NCBI RefSeq assembly: GCF_002285635.2
Contig: NZ_CP023049.2
Coordinates: 1,922,001 to 1,986,000 of the forward strand
Length of the DNA stretch: 64,000 nucleotides
Origin: Chryseobacterium piperi
GTDB lineage: Bacteria; Bacteroidota; Bacteroidia; Flavobacteriales; Weeksellaceae
Direction: 5' to 3'
Part shown: positions 55,613-64,000 of the stretch, piece by piece
How the letters are laid out: every line of letters starts with the position of its first letter
Numbering within the stretch: the stretch's first letter is position 1
Notes under the pieces: model-generated
Told to the model about the DNA's origin: nothing
Seen by the model: the letters and a program-made list of their open reading frames with translations, nothing else
The model's database searches: none
Program-made: the position numbers and the translations under genes

Positions 55613-56614
55613 CTAAGACATATGCAAATTATATCTTGTTAAATTTACAAAAGGTTCTTCCCTTTTTACGACAGCAAATATTCTATATACAATTTTACAG
55701 CATACAGCATTGATAATAGAATTATGTGCTTTTCCCTGTTGTTTTTTTCTTTGGTAATAAGATTTTAATTCTTCATCATAAATTACGGCAGAATTAGCAC
55801 CATTAAAAAGAATCGTTTTAATTCTTTTATTTCTAAGTTTACTTGTTTTAGTTTTGCCTTGAACACTTGTTCCTGATGTATGCTCAAAAGGAGCAATCCC
55901 TGCATAACAGTTGAATTTCCTTGGGTTTTGAAAACTTGTAAAATTATTCGTTAATACAATCATATAAGCTGCTGTGAGGAATCCAACCCCTTTCACTTTG
56001 GTTATTTTTTCAAAGTTTCGGTTGAGGTGTTGTTGATTATGGATTTCCTGTTTTATTTTTTCTTCAACTAATGCTATATTTTTATCCAGTTGCTGTATAT
56101 GGCCCATAATATCATTAATTTCAAAACTTACATCAGCTATTTTATTGATCTGATAAAAAGCTTTTATCTCATTCTTGAACTGTGTTCTTACCTTTATCAA
56201 ATGATTTCTGTAGGTAAGAAGATTTTTTATCTTAAGCAGTTCTTTACTGGGAAGGAGATAAGGTTTAAGTTCTTTGCAATATGTTTTTGCATACTTGGCA
56301 ATCCTCCAGGCATCAACTCGATCATTCTTTCCTCTTTGTATTCCCTGACTTAATTTTATTTCGAGAGCCGGGACCTGATAATAGCTTATTTCTTGGCTTT
56401 CCAATATCCTGGCAAGGAGCAGCCCATAATTTCCTGTATTTTCAAAGCAATACCACAATTGAGCATTCTCTGGGATGTTTCTTGAAATCATACTTTCAAT
56501 TCCTGATAGAGTATTTTCAACTTTAAAAAAAATGTCTTTCTCTTCAGAATCACTCATGATACAAACATCCAAGGTATCTTTGGAAATATCAATTCCTATA
56601 AAATAACTTTTCAT
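55613..56614 (-). mobile_element. IS110-family transposase gene
   Basis: The 333-residue recombinase has the RuvC-like N-terminal domain (FIGIDISKDTLDVCIM with the first acidic residue, FENTGNYGLLLARIL, then KNDRVDAWRIAKYAK) and a C-terminal Tnp_20 domain (ITKVKGVGFLTAAYMIV, CYAGIAPFEHTSGTSV, KTILFNGANSAVIYD). IS110 elements have no terminal inverted repeats, and their ends could not be fixed. Non-coding DNA between 56615 and about 56830 is a candidate left end and may encode the guide (bridge) RNA. Confidence 0.9.
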
Positions 56615-56830
56615 AACTTTGGATTTAGGATTTATCCTGAATGAACCATTTTGAATAATGCTAAAACCTTTAATAAGCCTTAATGCTTAACATTCTAAAT
56701 GGCAGATATTCAAAAGAGAAAATAAAGTCTGATACTCAGAATAGTTCTGTTCTGGAAATCTGTTTAGTTCACTTTATTTTCTCTGGTTCTTCAGAATATA
56801 ATTATTATCTAATTTAATACTAATTCATTG
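56615..56830 (-). ncRNA. Candidate IS110 bridge (guide) RNA region
   Basis: This non-coding region lies directly upstream of the recombinase. A 14-bp stem, AGAGAAAATAAAGT (56715-56728) with ACTTTATTTTCTCT (56771-56784), encloses a 42-nt loop holding a nested CAGAA/TTCTG hairpin. IS110 elements carry a structured RNA in this position. The guide loops were not assigned. Confidence 0.4.
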
Positions 56831-56933
56831 TGTAAATCTAAAGGTAATCTGTGATGAAAAAATTAAACCGCAAAAAACTTTTAACGACTTACCAAGATCA
56901 TTAAGAATCTCGACATGATCAACACTCATTAAA

Positions 56934-56971
56934 TTCACAATTTAGCAAATCAGCGTTTTCGCGATTTTGCC
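56934..56971. repeat. Copy of the GCGAAATCGCAAAA-type repeat
   Basis: ATTCACAATTTAGC and GCGTTTTCGCGATTTTGCCC here match the periodic repeat words at 45.1-45.3 and 61.9-62.8 kb. Confidence 0.6.
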
Positions 56972-56995
56972 CTTATAAACATAGAAGATATGGCC

Positions 56996-58198
56996 TTATT
57001 TATCACATGTAGCACATTCCACATGTATTTCTTCGTTGGGTTTTGATGTCCGGTACAAATACATATATCTTATGCTTATTAATAAGCCTATAAAAGTCAT
57101 TCCTACTCCAACCAGCGATGGATATTTAAATGAAAAGCCATGTTCTAAAGGAATCCCACCTAAGAAAGCTCCCATTGCATTGGCAATATTAAAGGCAGCC
57201 TGCATAAAGGCGGCAGCCATCATTTCGCTTCTAGGAGCCGCTTTCATCATCATAATATTAATTGGTGAAGCCACAGACATCGATAATGCACCACAAATGA
57301 AGGTGAGTACTAAAGCGATCATTTGGTATTCCGAAAAGAAAAATACTCCTGCCAGCGAAGACATCATTAAAAATAATAAAAGTGAACAGGTCTTCTCAGG
57401 TCCTAACTTATCAGATAGAAATCCTCCCGCAAGATTTCCCACGACCATTCCCGCTCCTGCAAGAACCATCACATATGCCATCTGGCTACCCTTAATTCCG
57501 GCAATAATAGTCATCAAAGGTGTTATATAACTAAACCAGGTAAAAAGTCCTCCAAATCCGATAGCAGTAATTAACAATACCAACCAGGATTGCTTATGTT
57601 TCAGAAACTTTAATTCTTCCAAAAAATGGGTATCTTGTTTCGTTTCCATAGCAGGAAGCCAGAATTTTAAAAACAATAAAGCAAATAATCCAATAACAGC
57701 CACAATAGCAAAGTACCACCTCCAGTGGAAGGTATGTCCAATATAAGTAACCAAAGGAACCATAGCAAGGTTAGCGACCGTAAGCCCGGTAAACATCAAT
57801 GAAATATAAAAGGCTCCTTTCCCTTTTCCTGCCAGCCTGGATGCAACCACTGTTCCTACTCCAAAGAAGGCACCATGGGGCAAACCCGACATGAATCTAA
57901 TGATTAACATCGTAGTATAATCAGGGGCAATTGCTGATAAACCATTAAATAGGGTAAAGATCATCATTAAAACGATCAGGACTTTTTTAGGAGGAAACTT
58001 CACAGAATATCCGATCAATATCGGAGCTCCGATCACCACTCCTAATGCATACGCTGAAATCAGGTGTCCGGCCTCCGGAATACTTACCTGTAAAGAACGG
58101 GCAATATCGGGAAGCAATCCCATAATGGTAAACTCCGTAGTTCCTATCCCCAAACCACCAATAGCCAGTGGTATTATCCTTTTATCAATTACTCCCAT
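56996..58198 (-). CDS. MFS transporter, AraJ/DHA1-type
   Basis: This is a 400-residue, twelve-helix MFS protein with the N-terminal GGLGIGTTEFTIMGLLPDIA (AraJ/YdhP-type) and an A-loop-like stretch IGAPILIGYSVKFPPKKVL. Helices continue to the C-terminal SIRYMYLYRTS tail. DHA1 members export sugars, purines or drugs; the substrate here is unknown. It is divergent from an AraC-type regulator, its probable controller. Confidence 0.87.
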   Translation of the reverse strand: MGVIDKRIIPLAIGGLGIGTTEFTIMGLLPDIARSLQVSIPEAGHLISAYALGVVIGAPILIGYSVKFPPKKVLIVLMMIFTLFNGLSAIAPDYTTMLIIRFMSGLPHGAFFGVGTVVASRLAGKGKGAFYISLMFTGLTVANLAMVPLVTYIGHTFHWRWYFAIVAVIGLFALLFLKFWLPAMETKQDTHFLEELKFLKHKQSWLVLLITAIGFGGLFTWFSYITPLMTIIAGIKGSQMAYVMVLAGAGMVVGNLAGGFLSDKLGPEKTCSLLLFLMMSSLAGVFFFSEYQMIALVLTFICGALSMSVASPINIMMMKAAPRSEMMAAAFMQAAFNIANAMGAFLGGIPLEHGFSFKYPSLVGVGMTFIGLLISIRYMYLYRTSKPNEEIHVECATCDK

Positions 58199-58386
58199 AT
58201 CGTTTAAAAGTTACTTTTAATATGATCTAATGACTGCTGTATCTAGCATTAAGATCAATTCATTATTTTGAAAGTGCAAAAATCGACAGAAATATTCAGT
58301 TTTACTTCACCTGAAATGATAAAAATTTGCTCCATATTAACCTTTTTAATTAATTTTATATCTATAAATAATCAAGATAGAACCAA

Positions 58387-59241
58387 ATGAAGATCCAGAA
58401 AGAGAGTATTGAATTTGAAAAAGGAAAGTCTTTTAAGCTTTTTGCACCTTCTTTAAAAAATTGTTTTTTCTGGCACTATCACCCGGAAATAGAGCTGGTA
58501 TATGTAGAAGCCATTAATGGAATCCGTCATGTAGGTAAGGATATTTCCGGCTTTACAGATAGTGATTTGCTTTTAATTGGTTCGAATGTACCTCATCTTA
58601 ATTTTGACTACCGGATTCAAACCGAATGTAAACAACTGGTACTTCAAATGAGAGAAAATTTTCTTCAGGACATCATTAACCCCGTTCCTGAATATGCAAG
58701 TATCAGGCATTTACTGGAGCGTTCTTATCTCGGATTATCCTTTTCCGGAGAAACAAAAAGAATAGTCGTTGAAAAACTTCAGGTTATCAAAGATAAAAGC
58801 TCCTTTACATCATTAATCGGCCTTATTGAAATTCTGCAAATCCTCGCGGATTCAACGGAAGTCAAAGAGTTGAATAAAGAGGATACAAGAATAAAATGGT
58901 TTTTAAACGACAAAATAAGAATGGGAACCATCTATGATTACATCCATGAAAATTATGACCGGAAGCCCAACGTTAATGAGATTGCAAAGATTGCAAGTTT
59001 AAGTACTCCTGCATTTTGCCGATATTTTAAAAAGCAGACCAATATGACCTTTACTGATTTTGTCAATAATTACAGGATTAACCAAGCACGAATATTTTTA
59101 TTAAAGGAATCCTCAATAACCGAAGTTTGTTTTCAGGTCGGCTTTGAAAGCCTTTCCTATTTTAATAAATTATTCAAACAACATGTGGGAGAAACTCCGT
59201 CTGAATTCAGAAAAAGGCATTTGGAGAAAATAGAAAATTAG
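58387..59241 (+). CDS. AraC family transcriptional regulator with cupin domain
   Basis: The 284-residue protein has an N-terminal cupin sensor (NCFFWHYHPEIELVYV, RHVGKDISGFTDSDLLLIGSNVPH) and a C-terminal pair of helix-turn-helices: NVNEIAKIASLSTPAFCRYFKKQT, INQARIFLLKESSITEVCFQVGF and FNKLFKQHVGETPSEFRKR. It binds an unknown ligand and probably controls the divergent MFS gene. Confidence 0.92.
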   Translation: MKIQKESIEFEKGKSFKLFAPSLKNCFFWHYHPEIELVYVEAINGIRHVGKDISGFTDSDLLLIGSNVPHLNFDYRIQTECKQLVLQMRENFLQDIINPVPEYASIRHLLERSYLGLSFSGETKRIVVEKLQVIKDKSSFTSLIGLIEILQILADSTEVKELNKEDTRIKWFLNDKIRMGTIYDYIHENYDRKPNVNEIAKIASLSTPAFCRYFKKQTNMTFTDFVNNYRINQARIFLLKESSITEVCFQVGFESLSYFNKLFKQHVGETPSEFRKRHLEKIEN

Positions 59242-59356
59242 CTGTGGACTAATTGCAAAAAATGAAATGGTAAATTATCAAAAGGAGATATTTTATTTTT
59301 AATTGAAAGAGTACTATATCTGAATAACCTATTTGAACTCGGTATAACTTCAAAAA

Positions 59357-60901
59357 AAGAGGCTGTCTCAAAAGGACAGTCTCTTTTTAGTATTTCATTG
59401 AAAAAAGATTTCGATATTTTGAATAAAAAAAATATCTTGGAAAAAAGAAGATATAAGTCAAAAAAGCAGTCTGTTTTAGGCTGCTTTTGACATTTTCTTT
59501 AGATTGTGGGCAATTGCGAGTATGCCGATTTCTACCTCGACTTTATTTTTTCCCCGAAGCATGAATCGTTTAAAATTTTTGTTGTGTTTGAGCTCTGCAA
59601 AAACAGGTTCAACATCATGGCATCTTTGTTTTCTGAGTTTGATGCCCTTGCTGGTATTAAGAAGTTTGAAAACCTTTTCTCTGATTTTTGCCAATTTAGG
59701 ATTGTTTTGTGAAGTGGTTATTTGTCCCGATTTCTGATCTTTTCTGAAGTAATTATATTTAACATAAGCTTTTATTTTCTTAGATTTTAACAAGTTGTAA
59801 TTTTCTTCTGAGCCATAACCAGCATCAGCAACAAGCTCTTTGGGAGCTTTATGATAGCTTTCTTCAAAACCCAGTAAATGAGTCGCTAATGTTTTGGTGT
59901 CTGTTGGGTTGGGATGAATTGAATAATGTAAAATGAATTGTCTATGGGTAGAAATTTGTAGATTGTAAGCGGGTTTTAGTTGTCCGTTTCGCATATGATC
60001 CTCCTTCATTCGCATAAAAGTAGCGTCTGTATCGGTTTTGGAATAGGAATTTCTATCTTCTAATAATTCTTGCTGTTTTTTATATTTCTCTAAATTATCT
60101 GCCCAGTTTTTCTTAGCATAATTCAGTTTCTGACGAACTTTTGAAGCTACTTTTTTATCTTTCAAAACTTCATTGATCTTTTCGATGGTTTGAGTTACTT
60201 TTTCAGAATCTACTTCTTTAAAATCAATACTTTCTGTATTTTCAAGCTCGTCTTTGGCAACTGTTTCTGCATAGTTCCAAAGCTCTTCTAATTGCTCTGC
60301 AATCCTTTCTTTGTGTTTTTTGACAGCTCTTCCCCAAACAAAAGTATAGCGATTGGCATTGGCTTCTATCTTGGTGCCATCTACAAAAGTGGTTTTCAGA
60401 CTTACCAAACCTTCCTTTTCCAAAAGAAGAACAATTTGTGTGAAAATAGCTTTAATCTCACCTTTCAATCGTTCACTACGGAACCTGTTTAAGGTGTTAT
60501 GATCGGGACGGCTCATTGCAGAGAGCCACATAAAATGGATGTTTTCTTTCAAGGCCTGCTCCATTTTGCGGCTTGAATAGATATTGCTTAAATAGCCATA
60601 AATCAAAACTTTCAAAAGCATTTTCGGGTGGTAGCAAGATGTTCCGCCAGGTTTGTAGGTTTTAATTAAGCTTTTGATATCCAAGCCATCAATAATGTTT
60701 GAAACAATTTTCACAGGATGTCGCTCATCAATCAACTCCGATAAATTGGGAGGAAAAAGCAGATTTTCTTTGGGGGTGTAATCTTTAAAGACTACTTTTG
60801 ACGTACTTAACACAATGCAAATTAATCAATTTGCAACTATTAGGAAAGCGAAAGCTTTCCTTTTTGCATAAAAAAGGCTATCTCTTTTGAGACAGCCTCT
60901 T
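59357..60901. mobile_element. IS1182-family insertion sequence with 18-bp terminal inverted repeats
   Basis: Perfect 18-bp ends (AAGAGGCTGTCTCAAAAG at 59357-59374, its complement at 60884-60901) flank a transposase gene on the minus strand. The total is 1545 bp. The right end lies 5 bp beyond the stop codon of lipA, so the insertion is directly 3' to lipA. No clear target duplication is seen. Confidence 0.85.
59476..60813 (-). CDS. IS1182-family transposase (DDE type)
   Basis: The 445-residue transposase has a DUF772-type N-terminus (SLIKTYKPGGTSCYHPKMLLKVLIYGYL, then DHNTLNRFRSERL) and a DDE catalytic domain with TFVDGTKIEANANRYTF, ELVADAGYGSEENYNLLK and a C-terminal CHDVEPVFAELKHNKNFKRFMLRG with the last acidic residue. 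The start codon is GTG (60813). A hairpin of the type AAAAGCAG/CTGCTTTT overlaps the stop and may end its transcript. Confidence 0.92.
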   Translation of the reverse strand: MLSTSKVVFKDYTPKENLLFPPNLSELIDERHPVKIVSNIIDGLDIKSLIKTYKPGGTSCYHPKMLLKVLIYGYLSNIYSSRKMEQALKENIHFMWLSAMSRPDHNTLNRFRSERLKGEIKAIFTQIVLLLEKEGLVSLKTTFVDGTKIEANANRYTFVWGRAVKKHKERIAEQLEELWNYAETVAKDELENTESIDFKEVDSEKVTQTIEKINEVLKDKKVASKVRQKLNYAKKNWADNLEKYKKQQELLEDRNSYSKTDTDATFMRMKEDHMRNGQLKPAYNLQISTHRQFILHYSIHPNPTDTKTLATHLLGFEESYHKAPKELVADAGYGSEENYNLLKSKKIKAYVKYNYFRKDQKSGQITTSQNNPKLAKIREKVFKLLNTSKGIKLRKQRCHDVEPVFAELKHNKNFKRFMLRGKNKVEVEIGILAIAHNLKKMSKAA

Positions 60902-60906
60902 ATATT

Positions 60907-61773
60907 TTAATGTATATGTTTTTCTGCGTGATAAGAGCTTCTTACAAGTGGAGAACTTTCCACATGTCTGAAACCAAGACTTCTTGCGAAGTCACCAAAT
61001 TCATCAAACTCTTCGGGAGTAATGAATTTTTTCACAGGTAAATGCTTTTTGGTAGGCTGTAAATACTGACCTAATGTAATAACATCCACATTGGCATTTC
61101 TAATGTCTTCAATCGTTTGAAAGACCTCATCTTTGGTTTCACCCAATCCAAGCATCATTCCTGTTTTGGTTCTCCTTTGACCTGCTTCTTTCAGATATCT
61201 TAAAACTTCCAGACTTCTCTCATATTTAGCCTGAATTCTTACTTCTCTTGTCAAACGTTTTACGGTTTCCATATTATGAGAAATCACCTCAGGAGCTACA
61301 TCGATCATTCGGTCAAGATGCTTTGTAATGCCTTGAAAGTCGGGAATCAAAGTCTCCATGGTAGTTCCCGGAGAAATTCTTCTTACGGCATTCACCGTTT
61401 CCCCCCAAAGAATAGAACCCATATCCTTCAAATCATCACGATCTACTGAAGTAAGAACCGCATGTTTGATCTTCATCAATTTGATAGAACGTGCTACTTT
61501 TTCAGGTTCATCCCAGTTAACATCCATCGGTTTTCCGGTTTTTACCCCGCAAAATCCACAGCTTCGTGTACAGATGTTCCCTAAAATCATGAAAGTTGCA
61601 GTTCCTTCCCCCCAACATTCACCCATATTCGGGCAGCTTCCACTCTGGCAAATTGTATTTAATTTATATTTATCAACCAAACTTCTCAGTTCTCTGTAAT
61701 TCTTTCCGGTAGGAAGTTTTACACGAATCCACTTTGGTTTTTGAACGGTAGTGTCTTGAACTAAATTTTCCAT
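60907..61773 (-). CDS. lipA: Lipoyl synthase
   Basis: LipA inserts two sulphur atoms into octanoyl groups on lipoyl-carrier proteins. The 288-residue protein has the N-terminal cluster motif [12 protein letters not shown] (auxiliary cluster cysteines) and the radical-SAM motif CTRSCGFC (CxxxCxxC). C-terminal RSSYHAEK has the serine that ligates the auxiliary cluster. The length is normal. It has a TAACTTTG -7 box 16 bp upstream. An IS element sits just 3' to the gene. Confidence 0.96.
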   Translation of the reverse strand: MENLVQDTTVQKPKWIRVKLPTGKNYRELRSLVDKYKLNTICQSGSCPNMGECWGEGTATFMILGNICTRSCGFCGVKTGKPMDVNWDEPEKVARSIKLMKIKHAVLTSVDRDDLKDMGSILWGETVNAVRRISPGTTMETLIPDFQGITKHLDRMIDVAPEVISHNMETVKRLTREVRIQAKYERSLEVLRYLKEAGQRRTKTGMMLGLGETKDEVFQTIEDIRNANVDVITLGQYLQPTKKHLPVKKFITPEEFDEFGDFARSLGFRHVESSPLVRSSYHAEKHIH

Positions 61774-61789
61774 TTCTAAAATTGAAGTT

Positions 61790-61797
61790 CAAAGTTA
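61790..61797 (-). promoter_or_regulatory. -7 promoter box TAACTTTG of lipA
   Basis: A perfect TAnnTTTG match 16 bp before the lipA ATG. Confidence 0.55.
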
Positions 61798-61880
61798 AGG
61801 AATTTTTAATGGAAACCATCTACCATTGAAATTGATGGAACGTATAATGATCTATTCCTTGGTGTTCTTCTATGTTTCTA

Positions 61881-61950
61881 AAGGCTAAAAGAGTGAATTG
61901 CGAAATCGCAAAATTGTTGATTTGCAAAACTGCAAACTCCTGAATTCAAC
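61881..61950. repeat. Copy of the periodic GCGAAATCGCAAAA-type repeat
   Basis: Words such as AATTGCGAAATCGCAAAATTG and TTTGCAAAACTGCAAACTCC occur with about 10-bp spacing. It lies in the spacer between lipA and the sigma-factor gene. Confidence 0.7.
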
Positions 61951-62020
61951 ATTTTGACAATAGAAGGCTCTTAATAGCTTAATGGAAATCTAACGGTTAA
62001 AGAATCTCTATTTGTTAAAA

Positions 62021-62581
62021 TTACTCTTCATCAAACTCATTATTTTTCAGAAGCTCAGCCAAAACTTTTTTCGCTCGCATCACCCTTACTTTAGTGTTGG
62101 CTATAGAAATTCCTAGCTCTTCGGCGATTTCCTTAATGCTCTTCTCTTCAAAAAACCTCAGTTTAATAATATCCTGATAATTAGCGTCTAGCGATTCAAT
62201 GGTTTTGATGATTTTCTTTTGCTCTTCATTAGAGATCATCAATTCTTCAGGGGATTTTGCAAATTGGTTTTTTACTTCATCCAGGTTTTCTGTGGGATCC
62301 TGATTTTCACGGCTCCTTTTTCTCCAAAAATCAATCACCGTATTCTGTGCAATGGTTAAAATCCAGGTTTTAAATTGAAAATGAGGATCGTACATATCCA
62401 GTTTCGATAATACCTTAGAGAAAACGTTTACGGTAATCTCATCGGTATCATTCTCGTCCTTTACCTTTTTCATGACAAAAGAAAAAACATCAACCCAGAA
62501 AACATTAATGAGCTTTGTCTGGGCTTTCTGATCCTTTTCTTTTGCTTTTTGGATGAGCAGGAATAATTGTTCGTCGTTCAT
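62021..62581 (-). CDS. ECF-type RNA polymerase sigma factor
   Basis: The 186-residue sigma factor has region 2 (FQFKTWILTIAQNTVIDFWRKRSRENQD) and region 4 (DANYQDIIKLRFFEEKSIKEIAEELGISIANTKVRVMRAKKVL). It lacks region 1 and 3, as in the sigma-70 ECF class. No anti-sigma gene was found beside it in this window. It has a TATATTTG -7 box about 7 bp upstream. Confidence 0.92.
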   Translation of the reverse strand: MNDEQLFLLIQKAKEKDQKAQTKLINVFWVDVFSFVMKKVKDENDTDEITVNVFSKVLSKLDMYDPHFQFKTWILTIAQNTVIDFWRKRSRENQDPTENLDEVKNQFAKSPEELMISNEEQKKIIKTIESLDANYQDIIKLRFFEEKSIKEIAEELGISIANTKVRVMRAKKVLAELLKNNEFDEE

Positions 62582-62588
62582 TTAATAA

Positions 62589-62596
62589 CAAATATA
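62589..62596 (-). promoter_or_regulatory. -7 promoter box TATATTTG of the sigma-factor gene
   Basis: A perfect TAnnTTTG match 7 bp before the ATG. Confidence 0.5.
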
Positions 62597-62609
62597 ATTT
62601 ATTTTAAGT

Positions 62610-62770
62610 GAAAAGGCAAGAAAAGCAAAACCGCTAAATTGTAAACTTGCAGAATCATTAATTTGAAGAAAAATTAACAATTTAGCATCCAGACAATTTT
62701 GTGATTTAACGATTTCACAGTTCAGCAATTTCGCAATTATGCCCTTCCGCCTTTTTACCTTTCAGCTTCT
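62610..62770. repeat. Copy of the periodic repeat with inverted halves
   Basis: The left half has A-rich words (GCAAAACCGCTAAATTGTAAAC) broken into TTGCAGAATC, and the right half has the T-rich complements (GATTTAACGATTTCACAG, AGCAATTTCGCAATTATGCC). It shares words with the copies at 45.1, 56.9 and 61.9 kb. It lies between the sigma-factor gene and tyrS. Confidence 0.7.
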
Positions 62771-62791
62771 CTTTTTTAACCTTGAATTTAT

Positions 62792-62799
62792 TATCTTTG
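62792..62799 (+). promoter_or_regulatory. -7 promoter box TATCTTTG of tyrS
   Basis: A perfect TAnnTTTG match 30 bp before the tyrS ATG. Confidence 0.6.
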
Positions 62800-62829
62800 C
62801 AACGTTAAATTTTAAAGAAAAATATAATA

Positions 62830-64000
62830 ATGAATTCCTTTATAGAAGAATTACAATGGCGTGGTCTTTTTGCCGATATGATGCCCGGAACTGATGAGCA
62901 ATTAAATAAAGAGGTAACGACTGCATATATCGGTTTTGATCCAACAGCCGATTCTTTGCATATTGGAAGTCTTATTCAAATAAAAATTTTAGCCCACTTT
63001 CAGCAACATGGCCACAAGCCTATTGCCCTGGTTGGAGGTGCTACGGGAATGATCGGTGATCCTTCCGGAAAATCTGCAGAGAGGAATCTTCTCGATGAAG
63101 AAACCCTTTTACATTATGTTGAATGCTTAAAAAATCAGCTTTCAAAATTTTTAAATTTTGATGGAGATGGACCTAATAAAGCTGAACTAGTGAATAACTA
63201 TGACTGGATGAAGAAAATCTCATTCCTGGATTTTGCTAAAAATGTAGGAAAAAACATCACAGTAAACTACATGATGGCTAAAGATTCTGTAAAGAAAAGA
63301 TTTTCAGGAGAAGCAGGAGCAGATGGAATGAGTTTCACAGAGTTTACGTATCAGCTTATTCAAGGGTATGATTTCCTTCATTTATACCAAAACAATAATG
63401 TAAAATTGCAGATGGGAGGTTCTGATCAGTGGGGAAATATTACCACAGGAACAGAATTAATCCGTAGAAAAGCTCAGGGCGAAGCTTTTGCATTGACCGT
63501 TCCTTTGATCACTAAAGCTGACGGCTCTAAATTCGGAAAGTCTGAAAGTGGTGAAAACTACTGGCTGGACAAAAAGAAAACATCCCCTTACAAATTCTAC
63601 CAGTTCTGGCTGAATGCTACAGATGAAGATGCAGAACGATTTATCAAATTTTATACATTCCTGAGCAAAGAAGAAATTGAAGCTTTAGTAGCAGAACACA
63701 AAACAGCTCCACATGAGAGAAAACTTCAAAAGAAACTTGCTGAAGAAGTAACAGTTTGGGTTCATGACAGAGAAGAGTACGAAAAAGCACTGAAAGCATC
63801 TGAAATTCTTTTCGGACGTTCTACCGCTGAAGATTTGGTAAGCCTTGATGAGGAAATTTTCCTTGAAGTATTTGATGGTGTTCCTCAAAAAGAAGTTGCA
63901 AAAGCTGATGTTTTAGGAGTAAATATTATTGATCTGCTTTCTGAAAAGTCAGGTTTCCTTAAATCTAAGAGTGAGGCTCAGAGAGAAATCAAAGGAAACG
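62830..64000 (+). CDS. tyrS: Tyrosyl-tRNA synthetase, 3' end cut by window
   Basis: TyrS charges tRNA-Tyr. From the ATG at 62830 the frame reads [20 protein letters not shown], then [16 protein letters not shown] with the HIGH motif (HIGS), and further on the KMSKS-type loop [12 protein letters not shown]. The C-terminal part shows the start of the S4-like domain ([28 protein letters not shown]). About 390 of the usual ~430 residues lie within the window. Confidence 0.95.
   Translation, partial: MNSFIEELQWRGLFADMMPGTDEQLNKEVTTAYIGFDPTADSLHIGSLIQIKILAHFQQHGHKPIALVGGATGMIGDPSGKSAERNLLDEETLLHYVECLKNQLSKFLNFDGDGPNKAELVNNYDWMKKISFLDFAKNVGKNITVNYMMAKDSVKKRFSGEAGADGMSFTEFTYQLIQGYDFLHLYQNNNVKLQMGGSDQWGNITTGTELIRRKAQGEAFALTVPLITKADGSKFGKSESGENYWLDKKKTSPYKFYQFWLNATDEDAERFIKFYTFLSKEEIEALVAEHKTAPHERKLQKKLAEEVTVWVHDREEYEKALKASEILFGRSTAEDLVSLDEEIFLEVFDGVPQKEVAKADVLGVNIIDLLSEKSGFLKSKSEAQREIKGN

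Noticed and set aside
57036..57530. 164-codon ORF antisense to the MFS gene
   Set aside because: The opposite strand has a clear MFS reading frame with family motifs; such long antisense ORFs are usual shadows.

Overview
The window looks like chromosome of a flavobacterium, most likely Chryseobacterium or a close relative in the Weeksellaceae. The support is: AT-rich DNA; many lipoproteins; a GldD gliding-motility lipoprotein; subtype-iii type VI secretion sheath genes; a LytTR regulator paired with a TPR histidine kinase; paired CDC-like proteins; and repeated TAnnTTTG -7 promoter boxes, typical of Bacteroidetes, close to start codons. Species assignment is an inference from gene content, not a database match. 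No rRNA, tRNA, prophage or CRISPR array was seen.

Layout. 1-1.5 kb: a TetR/MFS efflux operon with a long palindromic operator. 1.6-5.6 kb: lipoproteins and a compact operon with two CDC-like pore-forming lipoproteins (one short, one long) plus a small partner lipoprotein, closed by a duplicated hairpin. 5.7-9.9 kb: the methylcitrate operon prpB-prpC-prpD behind a cobalamin riboswitch. 10-16 kb: a MocR-type regulator divergent from a GNAT acetyltransferase, an acyl-CoA dehydrogenase, a ChaA-like antiporter and a GT14 glycosyltransferase. 16.2-18.2 kb: a decayed cold-shock/RNA-binding island (broken RRM gene, truncated DEAD-box helicase, two cold-shock domain genes). 19-22 kb: an MBL-fold hydrolase, then a quinone-reductase-like flavoprotein and an SDR behind two tandem operators. 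22-32 kb: housekeeping genes (QueG, rhodanese, hydrolase, nitronate monooxygenase, SurA-like isomerase, PfkB kinase, GldD, MutY). 32.4-35.6 kb: TssC and TssB of a T6SS-iii with a divergent gene that has kinase-like motifs. 35.7-40.1 kb: tandem M13 peptidases. 40.3-43.7 kb: a GH18/deacetylase/GT2 fusion. 43.8-55.5 kb: CinA, lipocalin, two-component system, amidohydrolase, SIMPL and VWA proteins, and two FAD oxidases. 55.6-60.9 kb: an IS110 element, an AraC/MFS pair and an IS1182 element. 60.9-64 kb: LipA, an ECF sigma factor and the start of TyrS.

How the genes may work together. The CDC-like pair is probably exported and assembled at the cell surface and is the most notable system here. The riboswitch suggests that propionyl-CoA disposal by the methylcitrate cycle is reduced when cobalamin allows the methylmalonyl-CoA route. 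The sheath genes are only a fragment of a T6SS whose other parts lie outside the window. Several intergenic regions carry recurring short repeats: an ATTCGTG-type arm at three places and an imperfect ~10-bp-period GCGAAATCGCAAAA family at four places. One microsatellite, (GTTGATA)7, sits between a histidine kinase gene and its response regulator gene.
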